8,901 nt of DNA, taken from NCBI GenBank assembly GCA_027038805.1, contig JALWGO010000224.1, forward strand, positions 1-8,901, given 5' to 3'. This DNA comes from Thermoprotei archaeon. GTDB taxonomy: Archaea > Thermoproteota > Thermoprotei_A > Sulfolobales > WANQ01. The position numbers were made by a program, and so were the translations under genes. Below, piece after piece: positions 1 through 6,727 of this stretch. The number at the start of each line of letters is the position of its first letter. Positions within the stretch are counted from its first letter, which is position 1. The notes beneath the pieces were generated by a model. It was given only the letters and a program-made list of their open reading frames with translations. It searched no databases and had not been told where the DNA came from.

Positions 1-1248
1 GAGTTCATTAGAACTGTTAATACTAGTGTAGAAGACTTGAAGAGTATAACCGTTAGCGCTCCAAGATTTACGCCCGAACAAAAAGCATTGATAAATGCTT
101 TCGCTGATACACTGAGATTATTGGCAGAGGCCTTAAACTTCGTTAAACTATATGTTGAGGTAACCGATCTAGCCAAGCAATTATATGTTATAATGGGTGC
201 AAAGATCAAGCCACTGGTAGATGAGGCTAGAGCTGAAGCAAACACGCTTCTCCAAGTAGTAAATGCTCTCACAAGCACACCAGCTGAAGAATCAAAGATA
301 GCTGAGAGCGTCGTTATAGCTTTATCCGGTATTATAAGGAGGCTCGAAGAGGAATTAAAGAGTAGAGAAGAGGAAATAGAAGTAGTTGAATCAAAACTCC
401 GTAGAACGAGAGCAGAATACGAGCAAGTAAAGTCAAAGCTCAGAGGACTCCTACCCTTCGGTAAAGGAAAATACAAGCTTAGGGCACGTGAACTAGAAGT
501 CTCACTTAAACGCTTAGAAGAAGAGCGCAGAATAGCTCAAGAAGAATATGATAAGCTGAAATCAAAGCTGGATATGCTCTCCAATATAAGGAACCTATAC
601 GCTGTTACAAGCGAGTATAGAAAGAGTATCGAACGTATAGGTGAGCTCGAGAAAAAGTTCCACGAAGAACTAGCAAGCATATCAAGGCTCGAGAAGGTCT
701 TTACGAGAGTTGCCGAGCTAAGCCATCAGGAGCAGATAAGGATTCTAGAAAAACTATTGATGGGTAAAGCTGAGGAATTGAAGAGTGAGGAAGCCTTAAT
801 GAAGATCTTAGACAAGCAGAGATTTAACAAGTTTATGAGGACAATCATAAACCAATTGAAGAATCCAACAAATCTTGGCTTAAAACCAGACTTCCGTACA
901 GACCGTATATGGGTTACAGTCCTCTCACCAGTAGGCTTGTGGAGCGAGGATCTACGCAAAGAAGTAGAAGCCAGCTTAGCTGGATACATTGAGGGCGAGG
1001 TGAGCCGGTGTATAGCTTTCCGTGAAGCAGCGCCCATAGATCCATGGACTATAAGCATACTAGTAATGGTTAGCAAGGTGAGACCCGAAAACCTAGACAT
1101 ATATGAGGTTCTAAGGCACAGCTATGAGACTAGTGATCCACGTGATAGAGAGTTTATGAGAAGCTTCCTCAAGGAATGGGGCTATACTATAGAGGAGCTA
1201 GAAGAACTATACCGTAAATCACTTGGATCAGAGCAGAAGAATCAATAA
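1..1248 (+). CDS. Coiled-coil protein with C-terminal alpha/beta domain, 5' end cut by window edge
   Basis: The frame is open from base 1, so the TTG at 37 is probably an internal leucine. The visible part is 415 residues ending in TAA; the true start lies to the left. Residues about 20-85 are helical. About 105-250 is a charged coiled coil (runs such as RRLEEELKSREEEIEVVESK), broken by a glycine-containing turn near 150 (LLPFGKGKYK). After a helical linker, residues 300-365 form an alternating pattern: strand DRIWVTVLSP, helix SEDLRKEVEASL, strand SRCIAFREA, strand WTISILVMVSKV. The end is a helical, acidic tail. This strand-helix-strand-strand order matches the C-terminal domain of FtsZ/tubulin-like proteins. 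If so, a GTPase domain should lie upstream, outside the window. That is inference; a generic SMC-like or scaffold coiled-coil protein is the alternative. No signal peptide or membrane segment is visible. It converges on the next gene with 10 bases between the stops. Confidence 0.85.
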   Translation, partial: EFIRTVNTSVEDLKSITVSAPRFTPEQKALINAFADTLRLLAEALNFVKLYVEVTDLAKQLYVIMGAKIKPLVDEARAEANTLLQVVNALTSTPAEESKIAESVVIALSGIIRRLEEELKSREEEIEVVESKLRRTRAEYEQVKSKLRGLLPFGKGKYKLRARELEVSLKRLEEERRIAQEEYDKLKSKLDMLSNIRNLYAVTSEYRKSIERIGELEKKFHEELASISRLEKVFTRVAELSHQEQIRILEKLLMGKAEELKSEEALMKILDKQRFNKFMRTIINQLKNPTNLGLKPDFRTDRIWVTVLSPVGLWSEDLRKEVEASLAGYIEGEVSRCIAFREAAPIDPWTISILVMVSKVRPENLDIYEVLRHSYETSDPRDREFMRSFLKEWGYTIEELEELYRKSLGSEQKNQ

Positions 1249-1258
1249 TAAAGAGCAT

Positions 1259-2257
1259 TTATTGTCCTCCACCCATGTATTCTCTAAAAGCTTTTTCTAA
1301 GACACCTAATACTTCTTTCTCGGCTTCACTGCTAAGCCTACCCAATAATACTATTGTTACTCTCCTAACACCTCCCTTAGCCTTCCCATAGTCAACTATA
1401 ACGCTTACAAGCTTCTCGAACTTCTTTGAAGCCCACTCGTTGAAACTCAGCCTCAAGTCATCCATTCTAATATTTACCCTACTTTCAGCTCTAAGTATGA
1501 GGGCTAGGACATCACTCTTCCAGCTCCACGGAGTCGTAAGTAAACCAAATTCTAGTGTTTTAAACAAGTTGTCTAGAGATCCATAGATAGCCATGCTTAC
1601 TCCGAGTAGGCTTGCTATCTCCCACACACGCTTATCCTTCCACCTCTCTATCTCTTTTAGAAAGACGTCACCCGAGGTTATTGCTCCAATTATTTCTCCT
1701 AGACCACTAAACCTGTAAACGAGTACGCCGTTAAGAGATAATCCATTGAGTTCTGCTAGTCTCCTAGGATCAACTACTATTATAGCATCAGCTTTATCCT
1801 TCAAGTGGAGTTCTCGCATCAAGGAGTATGCTAGCGCCTTGTACTCTATGGCGGCGCCTGGACTTGGCACTATAGCGAATAATAGAACTTTCCCCCAAGG
1901 ATACTTTTTCTTATATTCGCTCGCTATATGATAGAATACTGGTACTTCTTCACGCCTATTAAACTCGGCTACAAGTACTAGTACATCAGCATATAATCTA
2001 TGCTCTCTAAATAATTCCGAGACATCTACAATACTATGATACCATGGTTCCCGGTAATCAACACTAACATGCACGTTTTTCTCATGTCCTTCTACAAACA
2101 ATACAGAATACTCGTATTCTCCAACCCAAGCTGAAAGCCTGCTGCAAGCGTCGACAGCTTCCTTAGAGGCAACAACTACTGCTACACGATATTTCCGGGG
2201 CTTAAAGTTCTCCTCAATAAACTTAACGTATTCGTCAATAACGGTTAGCTCAGGCAA
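1259..2257 (-). CDS. Divergent tubulin/FtsZ-fold-like protein without GTP-binding loop (putative)
   Basis: The protein has 332 residues and a TTG start, chosen because a TATA box lies 43 bases upstream; there is no clear ribosome site. I do not recognise a named family, but the order of elements follows FtsZ. These are strand YRVAVVVAS (23-31), helix to 45, strand YSVLFVEG (50-57), ADVLVLVAEF (90-99), and helix VPVFYHIASEYKKK (105-118). Then come strand KVLLFAIVPSPG (123-134, compare FtsZ TVAVVTLPF), helix 138-150, ADAIIVVDPRRL (157-168, compare FtsZ DTLVVIPNEKL), helix 180-206, GVSMAIYGS (219-227), and a C-terminal domain SDVLALILRAES, helix, VSVIVDYG, RRVTIVLLGR (248-307). Residues 98-106 replace the GGGTGTG nucleotide loop, and the NxDxxD T7 loop is absent, so GTP hydrolysis is unlikely. 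It could be a non-catalytic filament partner or regulator. The alternative is another Rossmann-like fold. No membrane segments. Divergent from the membrane coiled-coil gene. Confidence 0.85.
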   Translation of the reverse strand: MPELTVIDEYVKFIEENFKPRKYRVAVVVASKEAVDACSRLSAWVGEYEYSVLFVEGHEKNVHVSVDYREPWYHSIVDVSELFREHRLYADVLVLVAEFNRREEVPVFYHIASEYKKKYPWGKVLLFAIVPSPGAAIEYKALAYSLMRELHLKDKADAIIVVDPRRLAELNGLSLNGVLVYRFSGLGEIIGAITSGDVFLKEIERWKDKRVWEIASLLGVSMAIYGSLDNLFKTLEFGLLTTPWSWKSDVLALILRAESRVNIRMDDLRLSFNEWASKKFEKLVSVIVDYGKAKGGVRRVTIVLLGRLSSEAEKEVLGVLEKAFREYMGGGQ

Positions 2258-2291
2258 GTATTATACCCGTATACCAATAAGCCTTGCCGAG

Positions 2292-2300
2292 ATAAATAAA
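2292..2300 (-). promoter_or_regulatory. TATA box of the FtsZ-fold-like gene
   Basis: On the minus strand this reads TTTATTTAT, a good archaeal TATA element. Its first base is 43 bases upstream of the TTG start at 2257. With initiation about 25 bases downstream, the leader would be only 10-15 bases and carries no clear ribosome site. The same spacing and nearly the same sequence occur upstream of the orphan gene that starts at 6617. Confidence 0.55.
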
Positions 2301-2301
2301 T

Positions 2302-2340
2302 TGAACCCTACTACTCCCAGAGGCTGTATAATAGGGTTCA
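2302..2340. repeat. Perfect 9-bp inverted repeat between divergent genes
   Basis: The arms are TGAACCCTA (2302-2310) and TAGGGTTCA (2332-2340), separated by 21 bases. Each arm touches a TATA-like element: the left arm abuts the minus-strand TATA (2292-2300), and the right arm abuts the plus-strand element at 2341. Read from either side, TAGGGTTCA therefore precedes a TATA box, in the place of the TFB recognition element. A dimeric regulator site or an RNA hairpin are both possible; the centre spacing of about 30 bases (roughly three helical turns) favours protein binding. The function is inferred. Confidence 0.5.
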
Positions 2341-2355
2341 CCTTTATATTAAAGG
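2341..2355 (+). promoter_or_regulatory. Palindromic TATA element, distal promoter candidate for the membrane coiled-coil gene
   Basis: CCTTTATATTAAAGG is a perfect 6-3-6 palindrome containing a strong archaeal TATA core. It lies about 120 bases before the start at 2463, which would give a leader of about 90 bases. Being palindromic it could also work leftwards or as an operator. A second, proximal TATA-like stretch at 2429-2440 competes as the real promoter. Confidence 0.35.
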
Positions 2356-2428
2356 ACATTAGATAAAAATACTTCTACAAGCAACTATAATATCCAGATC
2401 GCCTGAGGATGCAAGCATGATTTAGCCC

Positions 2429-2440
2429 TAAAATAATAAA
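2429..2440 (+). promoter_or_regulatory. Proximal TATA-like element of the membrane coiled-coil gene
   Basis: TAAAATAATAAA begins 34 bases before the GTG at 2463 and 40 bases before the ATG at 2469. The second spacing fits the 43-45 bases seen for other genes here and would favour the ATG start. The sequence is AT-rich rather than a textbook TATA box, so it is a candidate only. Confidence 0.35.
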
Positions 2441-2453
2441 CAACATTGCATTA

Positions 2454-2458
2454 GAGGT
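2454..2458 (+). promoter_or_regulatory. Ribosome binding site of the membrane coiled-coil gene
   Basis: GAGGT stands 4 bases before the GTG at 2463 and 10 bases before the in-frame ATG at 2469. It does not decide between the two starts, which differ by two residues. An in-frame TGA at 2418 and the absence of other start codons rule out longer forms. Confidence 0.5.
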
Positions 2459-2462
2459 CAGC

Positions 2463-5072
2463 GTGGTCATGGATTGGCTTGACTTCGTTAAGAGATATGG
2501 ACCCCGTGTTCTCGCGGCAACTTACTCATTAATAATAATAGTCTGGGCTTCTAGTCTAACACCAACACTAGCAATATTTACTAGGCCTGAGGGTGCTGCA
2601 TTACCAGTAGCACTAGGCATCATAGCGGGCTTCTTTGCATATGTTAACAGGTTTAGGATAGCAAGCTTCCTAACTACATTAATTGTCGTGGGAGGAATAG
2701 TCTATCATGTTTACTACTTCTTCGCCGTTAAGGCTGCAGTCCCTTTAGGTCTTAGAAGTGTTAGCCCCGCTCTCTTCAACATGTTAGAGGACCCCTATGC
2801 TCGCGGCGCATATTTTGGCGTGTTAATAGCGACTTTTATAGTAGCGCTTGTTGTAGCGGCTACGATTAAGCACCCACTCGAGCTAGTCTCATATTATATT
2901 AGTTTAACTGCAATACTATTATTCATAACTCCATACGCCTACCTCTCAATCCCCCTACTCTTCGCTGCTCTAAGTGCAGCACGCGTTGTTAAGGCGAAGA
3001 GCATTAAAGGTCTAGGACTCTTCTTCCTAATATACTTCTCATTATTTCTGCCAATACAAGTAGCCTATACCATGGTTGACTACGGTTATCAGAGAGCGCA
3101 AGAATTCGCTCCCCACGGTATAGCGGTGGATACTATAATCTACGCGGTAACTTACTATTTACCCCCAACAGCTCAAGCACATGGACAGCCATTAAATGTC
3201 AATAGAACTGTCCCTATATTTACGGAAATAAATCGTACGAGAATTCTTCATGGGGAACCATTGCTTACTGCGAGGCTCTCTGAGCTAATAGAGAAGCTGG
3301 GTTTAGGTAACCTACGTCCACGTGTTATTAACATGAGTAATATGAGTCCAGAGGAGATGAAGACTGCGATTGCGGCATCATTAATTGTTCTCGCTAAGAA
3401 TATTCTAACAGATTATAGTATTGCTGTGACAATAGCCACCCTAACTATATGGTTTGGCCTAGGTCTAGGTGGGGCAATATACTCCTACATTAACAACGAG
3501 CTAGCACGCCTCATGTATAAGCTCGTTAGAAAATCAGAGAAAAGCTCTATCTCACTAATACTGGCATTTTCTCTCCCAATACTAGCAATAGTAGCTCTAT
3601 GGATAGGCTTGGTAGCAGGATTATACATGTTTAATACCCTCTCCCCGCTAGGCTATAGCTCCGAGACTCTCATGGAGAAGCAAGATCTCATAATCCTCCA
3701 TGGCTTCGCATTACTAGTAGCCTTTGTCTACCCACCCTACATATTCTACGCCTTATCAGAGCTGAGAATGCAGGGAGAAGAACTTAGAAAGAGGATTAAG
3801 AAGAGACTCGAAGAAATGCTTTCACAGATAAATGTCTTGAAGGGGCAAATAGAGAAGTCCGTTGAACTAGTTTCAACTCTCCATGGAACCTTTAAGAAAC
3901 TAGAACTAGACTTGAAAATGCTTGAAGACGAGGTTAAGGACCTATATTCGTGGAGTCTTAAAGCTAGAAGCTTCGAGCTCCTCCGAAGCCCTATAACGAG
4001 TAGGGTTAAGGAGATACGTGGGAAACTGGAAGCCCTACGCTCCAGCTTTATAGAAAACATGAAGAGCTCCTTTAACGTTAGGAGGGCAACATTACTTGAT
4101 GCAGTAGAACTCCTCAAGAGTCTTGGAGGCGAATTAGAGGTTCCTAGAGAAGTACGTGAAATAGATTTAACCAAGATAACAATAGAGGAACTCTTACGTG
4201 CAACAGAGATGCTGAATAAGGCTATCATGGACTCTGTTGAACATCTCCTACAACAATATGAGGGCATGGCTAAGAGCCTGGCATTACTTGATCCACGTGG
4301 ACTAGAGATATTGAGATCCGTTAAAGCAGATATAAATAGTATAAGGGCGAACATAGAATATGACCCATTCGTAGCATTAGAGCAAGCGTTGAAGACTATA
4401 ATAAAGTTCAAGGACACCTATTATCCGAGGCTGGTAGAACTCTGGAACCAGCTTGTAGCAAGACTAACAGCAACATTAAGAGACGTATACCAGGTGGTTG
4501 AGCAAGGAGTATTCATTGAGGAGGAGATAAGGAAGGAGTTACTTGAGAGCCTAAACGAGACAATGAGCATCTTAAAGAAGGAGACTGGAGACATATCAGA
4601 GCTCTCCAAGCTCATACTCGCAGTAAAGGATAGTTTATCCAAGAATATTGTTAGGATCAGCGAGTGGATTGAAAAGACAATAGACTATGCTTCAAAGATA
4701 GTTGGAGTAGAGAAGACGATAATAGCTGATTTAGCCGGGATACCAGTAGCCCACCTCCCTGACCTTAGAAGTATTCCAGAAACCATTGGCCGCGGTGTAC
4801 CCGGATTCATAGAGTTAGCTGAAACCTTAAGGAGGAATATATCTTATCTAGACATGGCCAGTAAGGCTAGGGAGAGAGCAGCAAACTATTGGATAGCGAG
4901 ACGCATTATCGAAGACAAACTCTACACTGGCTCATGTGTCGATTTGAGAGAGATACCAATGCTACGAGAACATGCTAGATGGCTTGCAAGACTATATGTT
5001 AGAATACATTTTGCTGAAGCAACTATAAGAGTAGAGGATGGAAGAGAAATGATATGCCCACGCTCTCCATAG
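2463..5072 (+). CDS. Polytopic membrane protein with long cytoplasmic coiled-coil tail
   Basis: The protein has 869 residues and belongs to no family I recognise. About ten membrane segments are visible near 16-38, 46-61, 66-87, 116-134, 138-155, 156-172, 183-205, 318-342, 364-388 and 408-432. The loop at 206-316 holds four N-glycosylation-type sequons (N247, N257, N290, N293), which points to the outside. Basic loops (RVVKAKSIKG, LRKRIKKR) fit a cytoplasmic C-terminus. Residues 433-869 are almost wholly helical, with heptad-like coiled coil at about 436-540 and 580-750. A short non-coiled segment at 755-785 is rich in P and G, and two cysteines lie at 825 and 865. No transporter, channel, kinase, methyl-accepting or catalytic motif is evident. 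The layout suggests a membrane anchor for an intracellular scaffold. It starts divergently from the FtsZ-fold-like gene, and the next gene follows after 33 bases, so they probably form an operon. The start is GTG 2463, or ATG 2469. Confidence 0.9.
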   Translation: MVMDWLDFVKRYGPRVLAATYSLIIIVWASSLTPTLAIFTRPEGAALPVALGIIAGFFAYVNRFRIASFLTTLIVVGGIVYHVYYFFAVKAAVPLGLRSVSPALFNMLEDPYARGAYFGVLIATFIVALVVAATIKHPLELVSYYISLTAILLFITPYAYLSIPLLFAALSAARVVKAKSIKGLGLFFLIYFSLFLPIQVAYTMVDYGYQRAQEFAPHGIAVDTIIYAVTYYLPPTAQAHGQPLNVNRTVPIFTEINRTRILHGEPLLTARLSELIEKLGLGNLRPRVINMSNMSPEEMKTAIAASLIVLAKNILTDYSIAVTIATLTIWFGLGLGGAIYSYINNELARLMYKLVRKSEKSSISLILAFSLPILAIVALWIGLVAGLYMFNTLSPLGYSSETLMEKQDLIILHGFALLVAFVYPPYIFYALSELRMQGEELRKRIKKRLEEMLSQINVLKGQIEKSVELVSTLHGTFKKLELDLKMLEDEVKDLYSWSLKARSFELLRSPITSRVKEIRGKLEALRSSFIENMKSSFNVRRATLLDAVELLKSLGGELEVPREVREIDLTKITIEELLRATEMLNKAIMDSVEHLLQQYEGMAKSLALLDPRGLEILRSVKADINSIRANIEYDPFVALEQALKTIIKFKDTYYPRLVELWNQLVARLTATLRDVYQVVEQGVFIEEEIRKELLESLNETMSILKKETGDISELSKLILAVKDSLSKNIVRISEWIEKTIDYASKIVGVEKTIIADLAGIPVAHLPDLRSIPETIGRGVPGFIELAETLRRNISYLDMASKARERAANYWIARRIIEDKLYTGSCVDLREIPMLREHARWLARLYVRIHFAEATIRVEDGREMICPRSP

Positions 5073-5092
5073 ACAATCTCATAGCATTATTA

Positions 5093-5098
5093 GAGGTG
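5093..5098 (+). promoter_or_regulatory. Ribosome binding site of the PH-like protein gene
   Basis: GAGGTG lies 7 bases before the GTG at 5106. It decides the start: the GTG at 5104 in another frame runs straight into a stop (GTG TGA), so 5106 is the usable codon. Confidence 0.65.
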
Positions 5099-5105
5099 TT
5101 CCCGT

Positions 5106-5972
5106 GTGAGCAGTGAGATAATATCTAATTGCAGGTTAATGGGCAAGAATATCCGTGTATCAATAGTAGGTAATGAGCTGAGAATTCTTGAGAAAAAAGC
5201 CTTTAGATACCGTATATCGGAAGTCCACTTCCTATCAGATATAGAAAAATATGATTTAGTTGATTCTAAGCTAATATTATTCTTTAAGGACGGGAGACTA
5301 GTATTAGAGGAATGCGATAACCTTGAAGGCATAAAGAGTGTTCTAGACGAAATAATGCGTATAAGAGAAGAAGAACGGAGGAGAGAGGAAGCTAAGAGAG
5401 AAATCGTTGACAAAGCTCTTCAGGATTTCGAGAGAATAGCGGTATTCGTAAGGGATGTCCTCCCAGCTTTTCTAGAGCTATTCAATGCATTAAGCAATAA
5501 ACCCGACTTCGATGTAGCACGTGGGAAGGCAAACAATATCGTTAGCCTTGGGGTAAAGGAAGCTGAGGAAATAGTCCGGGAACTCGAAAAATATAATATC
5601 TATACAGCCTATAATAAAGCATTGAACCTCATCAAGAAACTCTACGAGGATTTAAGAAACCAGGAGTTCCTAGGCAACGAGGAGCTAAGAATACTATCGC
5701 TTAAAGCACTAGACCTCGGAGTACTATTAAATAAAATAATAGCCGAAATAACTTCTGATAAAGAATTCTACGAGGATCTTGAGAGAGCTAGGAAACTATA
5801 CGAGGAAATAGTTGAAGTAAAACCCAATATACCAGAACATCCTAGAGTAGAACAAGTATATGACTTCATTGAAGACTACTTAGAGAAGACACGTGAAAAA
5901 TACCGTGAAATAGCCTACCAGGTAGCCGAGAAGATTATACGTACAAGAGAGTCATCTTCCACATCCAATTAG
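5106..5972 (+). CDS. Protein with PH-like N-terminal domain and helical C-terminal region
   Basis: The protein has 288 residues and a GTG start with a well-placed GAGGTG. Residues 1-86 look like a small beta-rich domain closed by a helix: strands IRVSIVG, ELRILEK, FRYRISEVHFL, KLILFFKDG and RLVLEEC, then helix NLEGIKSVLDEIMRI. This is the layout of a PH/GRAM/GLUE-type fold, known for binding lipids or proteins. Residues 87-105 are a very charged helix (REEERRREEAKR). About 105-280 is all helical, a TPR-like or bundle region without clear repeats. There is no signal peptide or membrane segment, so it is probably cytoplasmic or peripheral. It follows the membrane coiled-coil gene by 33 bases and most likely shares its transcript, which suggests the two products act together at the membrane. 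Its last 21 bases overlap the convergent gene. The PH-like call is a pattern reading; other small beta domains are possible. Confidence 0.88.
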   Translation: MSSEIISNCRLMGKNIRVSIVGNELRILEKKAFRYRISEVHFLSDIEKYDLVDSKLILFFKDGRLVLEECDNLEGIKSVLDEIMRIREEERRREEAKREIVDKALQDFERIAVFVRDVLPAFLELFNALSNKPDFDVARGKANNIVSLGVKEAEEIVRELEKYNIYTAYNKALNLIKKLYEDLRNQEFLGNEELRILSLKALDLGVLLNKIIAEITSDKEFYEDLERARKLYEEIVEVKPNIPEHPRVEQVYDFIEDYLEKTREKYREIAYQVAEKIIRTRESSSTSN

Positions 5973-6617
5973 TTCTCTTATAAGTTTTTGCTGAAACCTA
6001 GCTTCCTCGGGCTTAATTGATAGTATCTTCTTGTATTCCTCGCTACGACTAGAATACAGTATTTCTTCTACTGCCAGCTGGCCTAGTACTTCATCTGCTT
6101 GAAACTCTTCTCTAACAATTCTATGATAATCTTCTAGGTCATTGTTGTATAATGCTCTTATCTTTAGGGCCACGTAGCTGTTGTGGAGTCTTGGTAAAAC
6201 CTTTTCTATTTCCTTCGTATCGAGTTGTAGTGTAATTTTCCCGTTGTTCTCAACTACTCTAAATAGTTTTAAGACCGTATTAGCGTTCCTACACTTTAAC
6301 TCTAAGACTAGTTTATCATTTCTTCTCCTAACGTCTACTAGTCCTGCATCGAGGCATCCAGCGAGATAATCGTAGGGATCCTTTAGCTCCTCTATGTTAT
6401 TGTATCTTAGCCTTACCTTATAGCCTACAACTATTTCCTCCCCATTATTCTCTATAAATGGTTCCTCAGATACTATAAAGTCTCGGAGAAGGTCTTCCCT
6501 TAAAAGCTTGTAGATGCCAGCCCTGGTCACCTCCAATATAACAATATTGTCTTCTCTACTCGTTGCGATTGCATCTATTATTCCCCTAATATAGTCGTTT
6601 AAGGTTATCCTAAACAC
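5952..6617 (-). CDS. Orphan hypothetical protein, GTG start
   Basis: I do not recognise this protein. The frame is open up to a TTG at 6728, but I choose the GTG at 6617 (221 residues, beginning MFRITLNDYIRGII). The upstream 37 residues look non-coding, they hold a minus-strand TATA box exactly 43 bases before this GTG, and they contain the promoter of the divergent channel gene. In the 221-residue form, residues 1-50 are mixed alpha/beta (DNIVILEVTRAGIY). About 55-140 is beta-rich, with repeated strand pairs (EIVVGYKVRLRY, KLVLELKCR, KITLQLDTKE). From about 150 the chain is helical and charged (EDYHRIVREEF, EEYKKILSI). There is no signal peptide, membrane segment or catalytic motif. GGAGAG directly abuts the GTG, too close for a usual ribosome site. 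The 3' end overlaps the convergent PH-like gene by 21 bases. It may encode a regulator or adaptor, but nothing in the sequence shows that. Confidence 0.75.
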   Translation of the reverse strand: MFRITLNDYIRGIIDAIATSREDNIVILEVTRAGIYKLLREDLLRDFIVSEEPFIENNGEEIVVGYKVRLRYNNIEELKDPYDYLAGCLDAGLVDVRRRNDKLVLELKCRNANTVLKLFRVVENNGKITLQLDTKEIEKVLPRLHNSYVALKIRALYNNDLEDYHRIVREEFQADEVLGQLAVEEILYSSRSEEYKKILSIKPEEARFQQKLIRELIGCGR

Positions 6618-6651
6618 CTCTCCTACGCTATTTTTAACACAGTTAAAGGGG

Positions 6652-6660
6652 TTAAATAAA
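6652..6660 (-). promoter_or_regulatory. TATA box of the orphan gene
   Basis: On the minus strand this reads TTTATTTAA, almost identical to the TTTATTTAT element of the FtsZ-fold-like gene. Its first base is 43 bases upstream of the GTG at 6617, the same spacing as in that gene. It would lie inside the coding frame if the far TTG start at 6728 were used. Confidence 0.5.
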
Positions 6661-6682
6661 GTTGAGCCACTACTAGCAATCC

Positions 6683-6688
6683 TTATAT
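6683..6688 (+). promoter_or_regulatory. TATA box of the K+ channel gene
   Basis: The sequence CCTTATATGG contains the core TTATAT, 45 bases upstream of the ATG at 6728. Initiation near 6710 would leave a leader of 15-20 bases with only a weak GGGGAT ribosome-like motif. Confidence 0.5.
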
Positions 6689-6727
6689 GGGTTCCGGCAA
6701 GCAATCGGGTAGGGGATACTTGAGTCA

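Noticed and set aside
37..39. TTG at 37 as start of the first gene
   Set aside because: The frame is open to base 1 with a natural-looking sequence upstream and no ribosome site or TATA box before 37, so the gene most likely begins outside the window.
726..1100. Minus-strand open frame of 124 codons opposite the coiled-coil gene
   Set aside because: It shows antisense shadow composition, no start signals, and no domain-like pattern. The plus-strand frame is clearly the coding one.
1..1248. SMC/Rad50-type or chemoreceptor identity for the coiled-coil proteins (first gene and the membrane gene)
   Set aside because: There is no ABC signature, no Walker motifs in the visible part, no conserved MCP signalling hairpin and no HAMP domain; coiled coil alone does not support either.
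2400..2425. Possible C/D-box-like small RNA or small reading frame (ATG at 2409 and 2417) in the divergent intergenic region
   Set aside because: The CTGA and ATGATT elements do not form proper C and D boxes at the right spacing, and both ATG frames stop within four codons.
3746..4417. Open frame of 223 codons on the minus strand inside the membrane coiled-coil gene
   Set aside because: It is very rich in Ser/Leu/Arg, as expected from the reverse of a coiled-coil coding frame. It has no promoter or ribosome site and lies wholly within a convincing gene.
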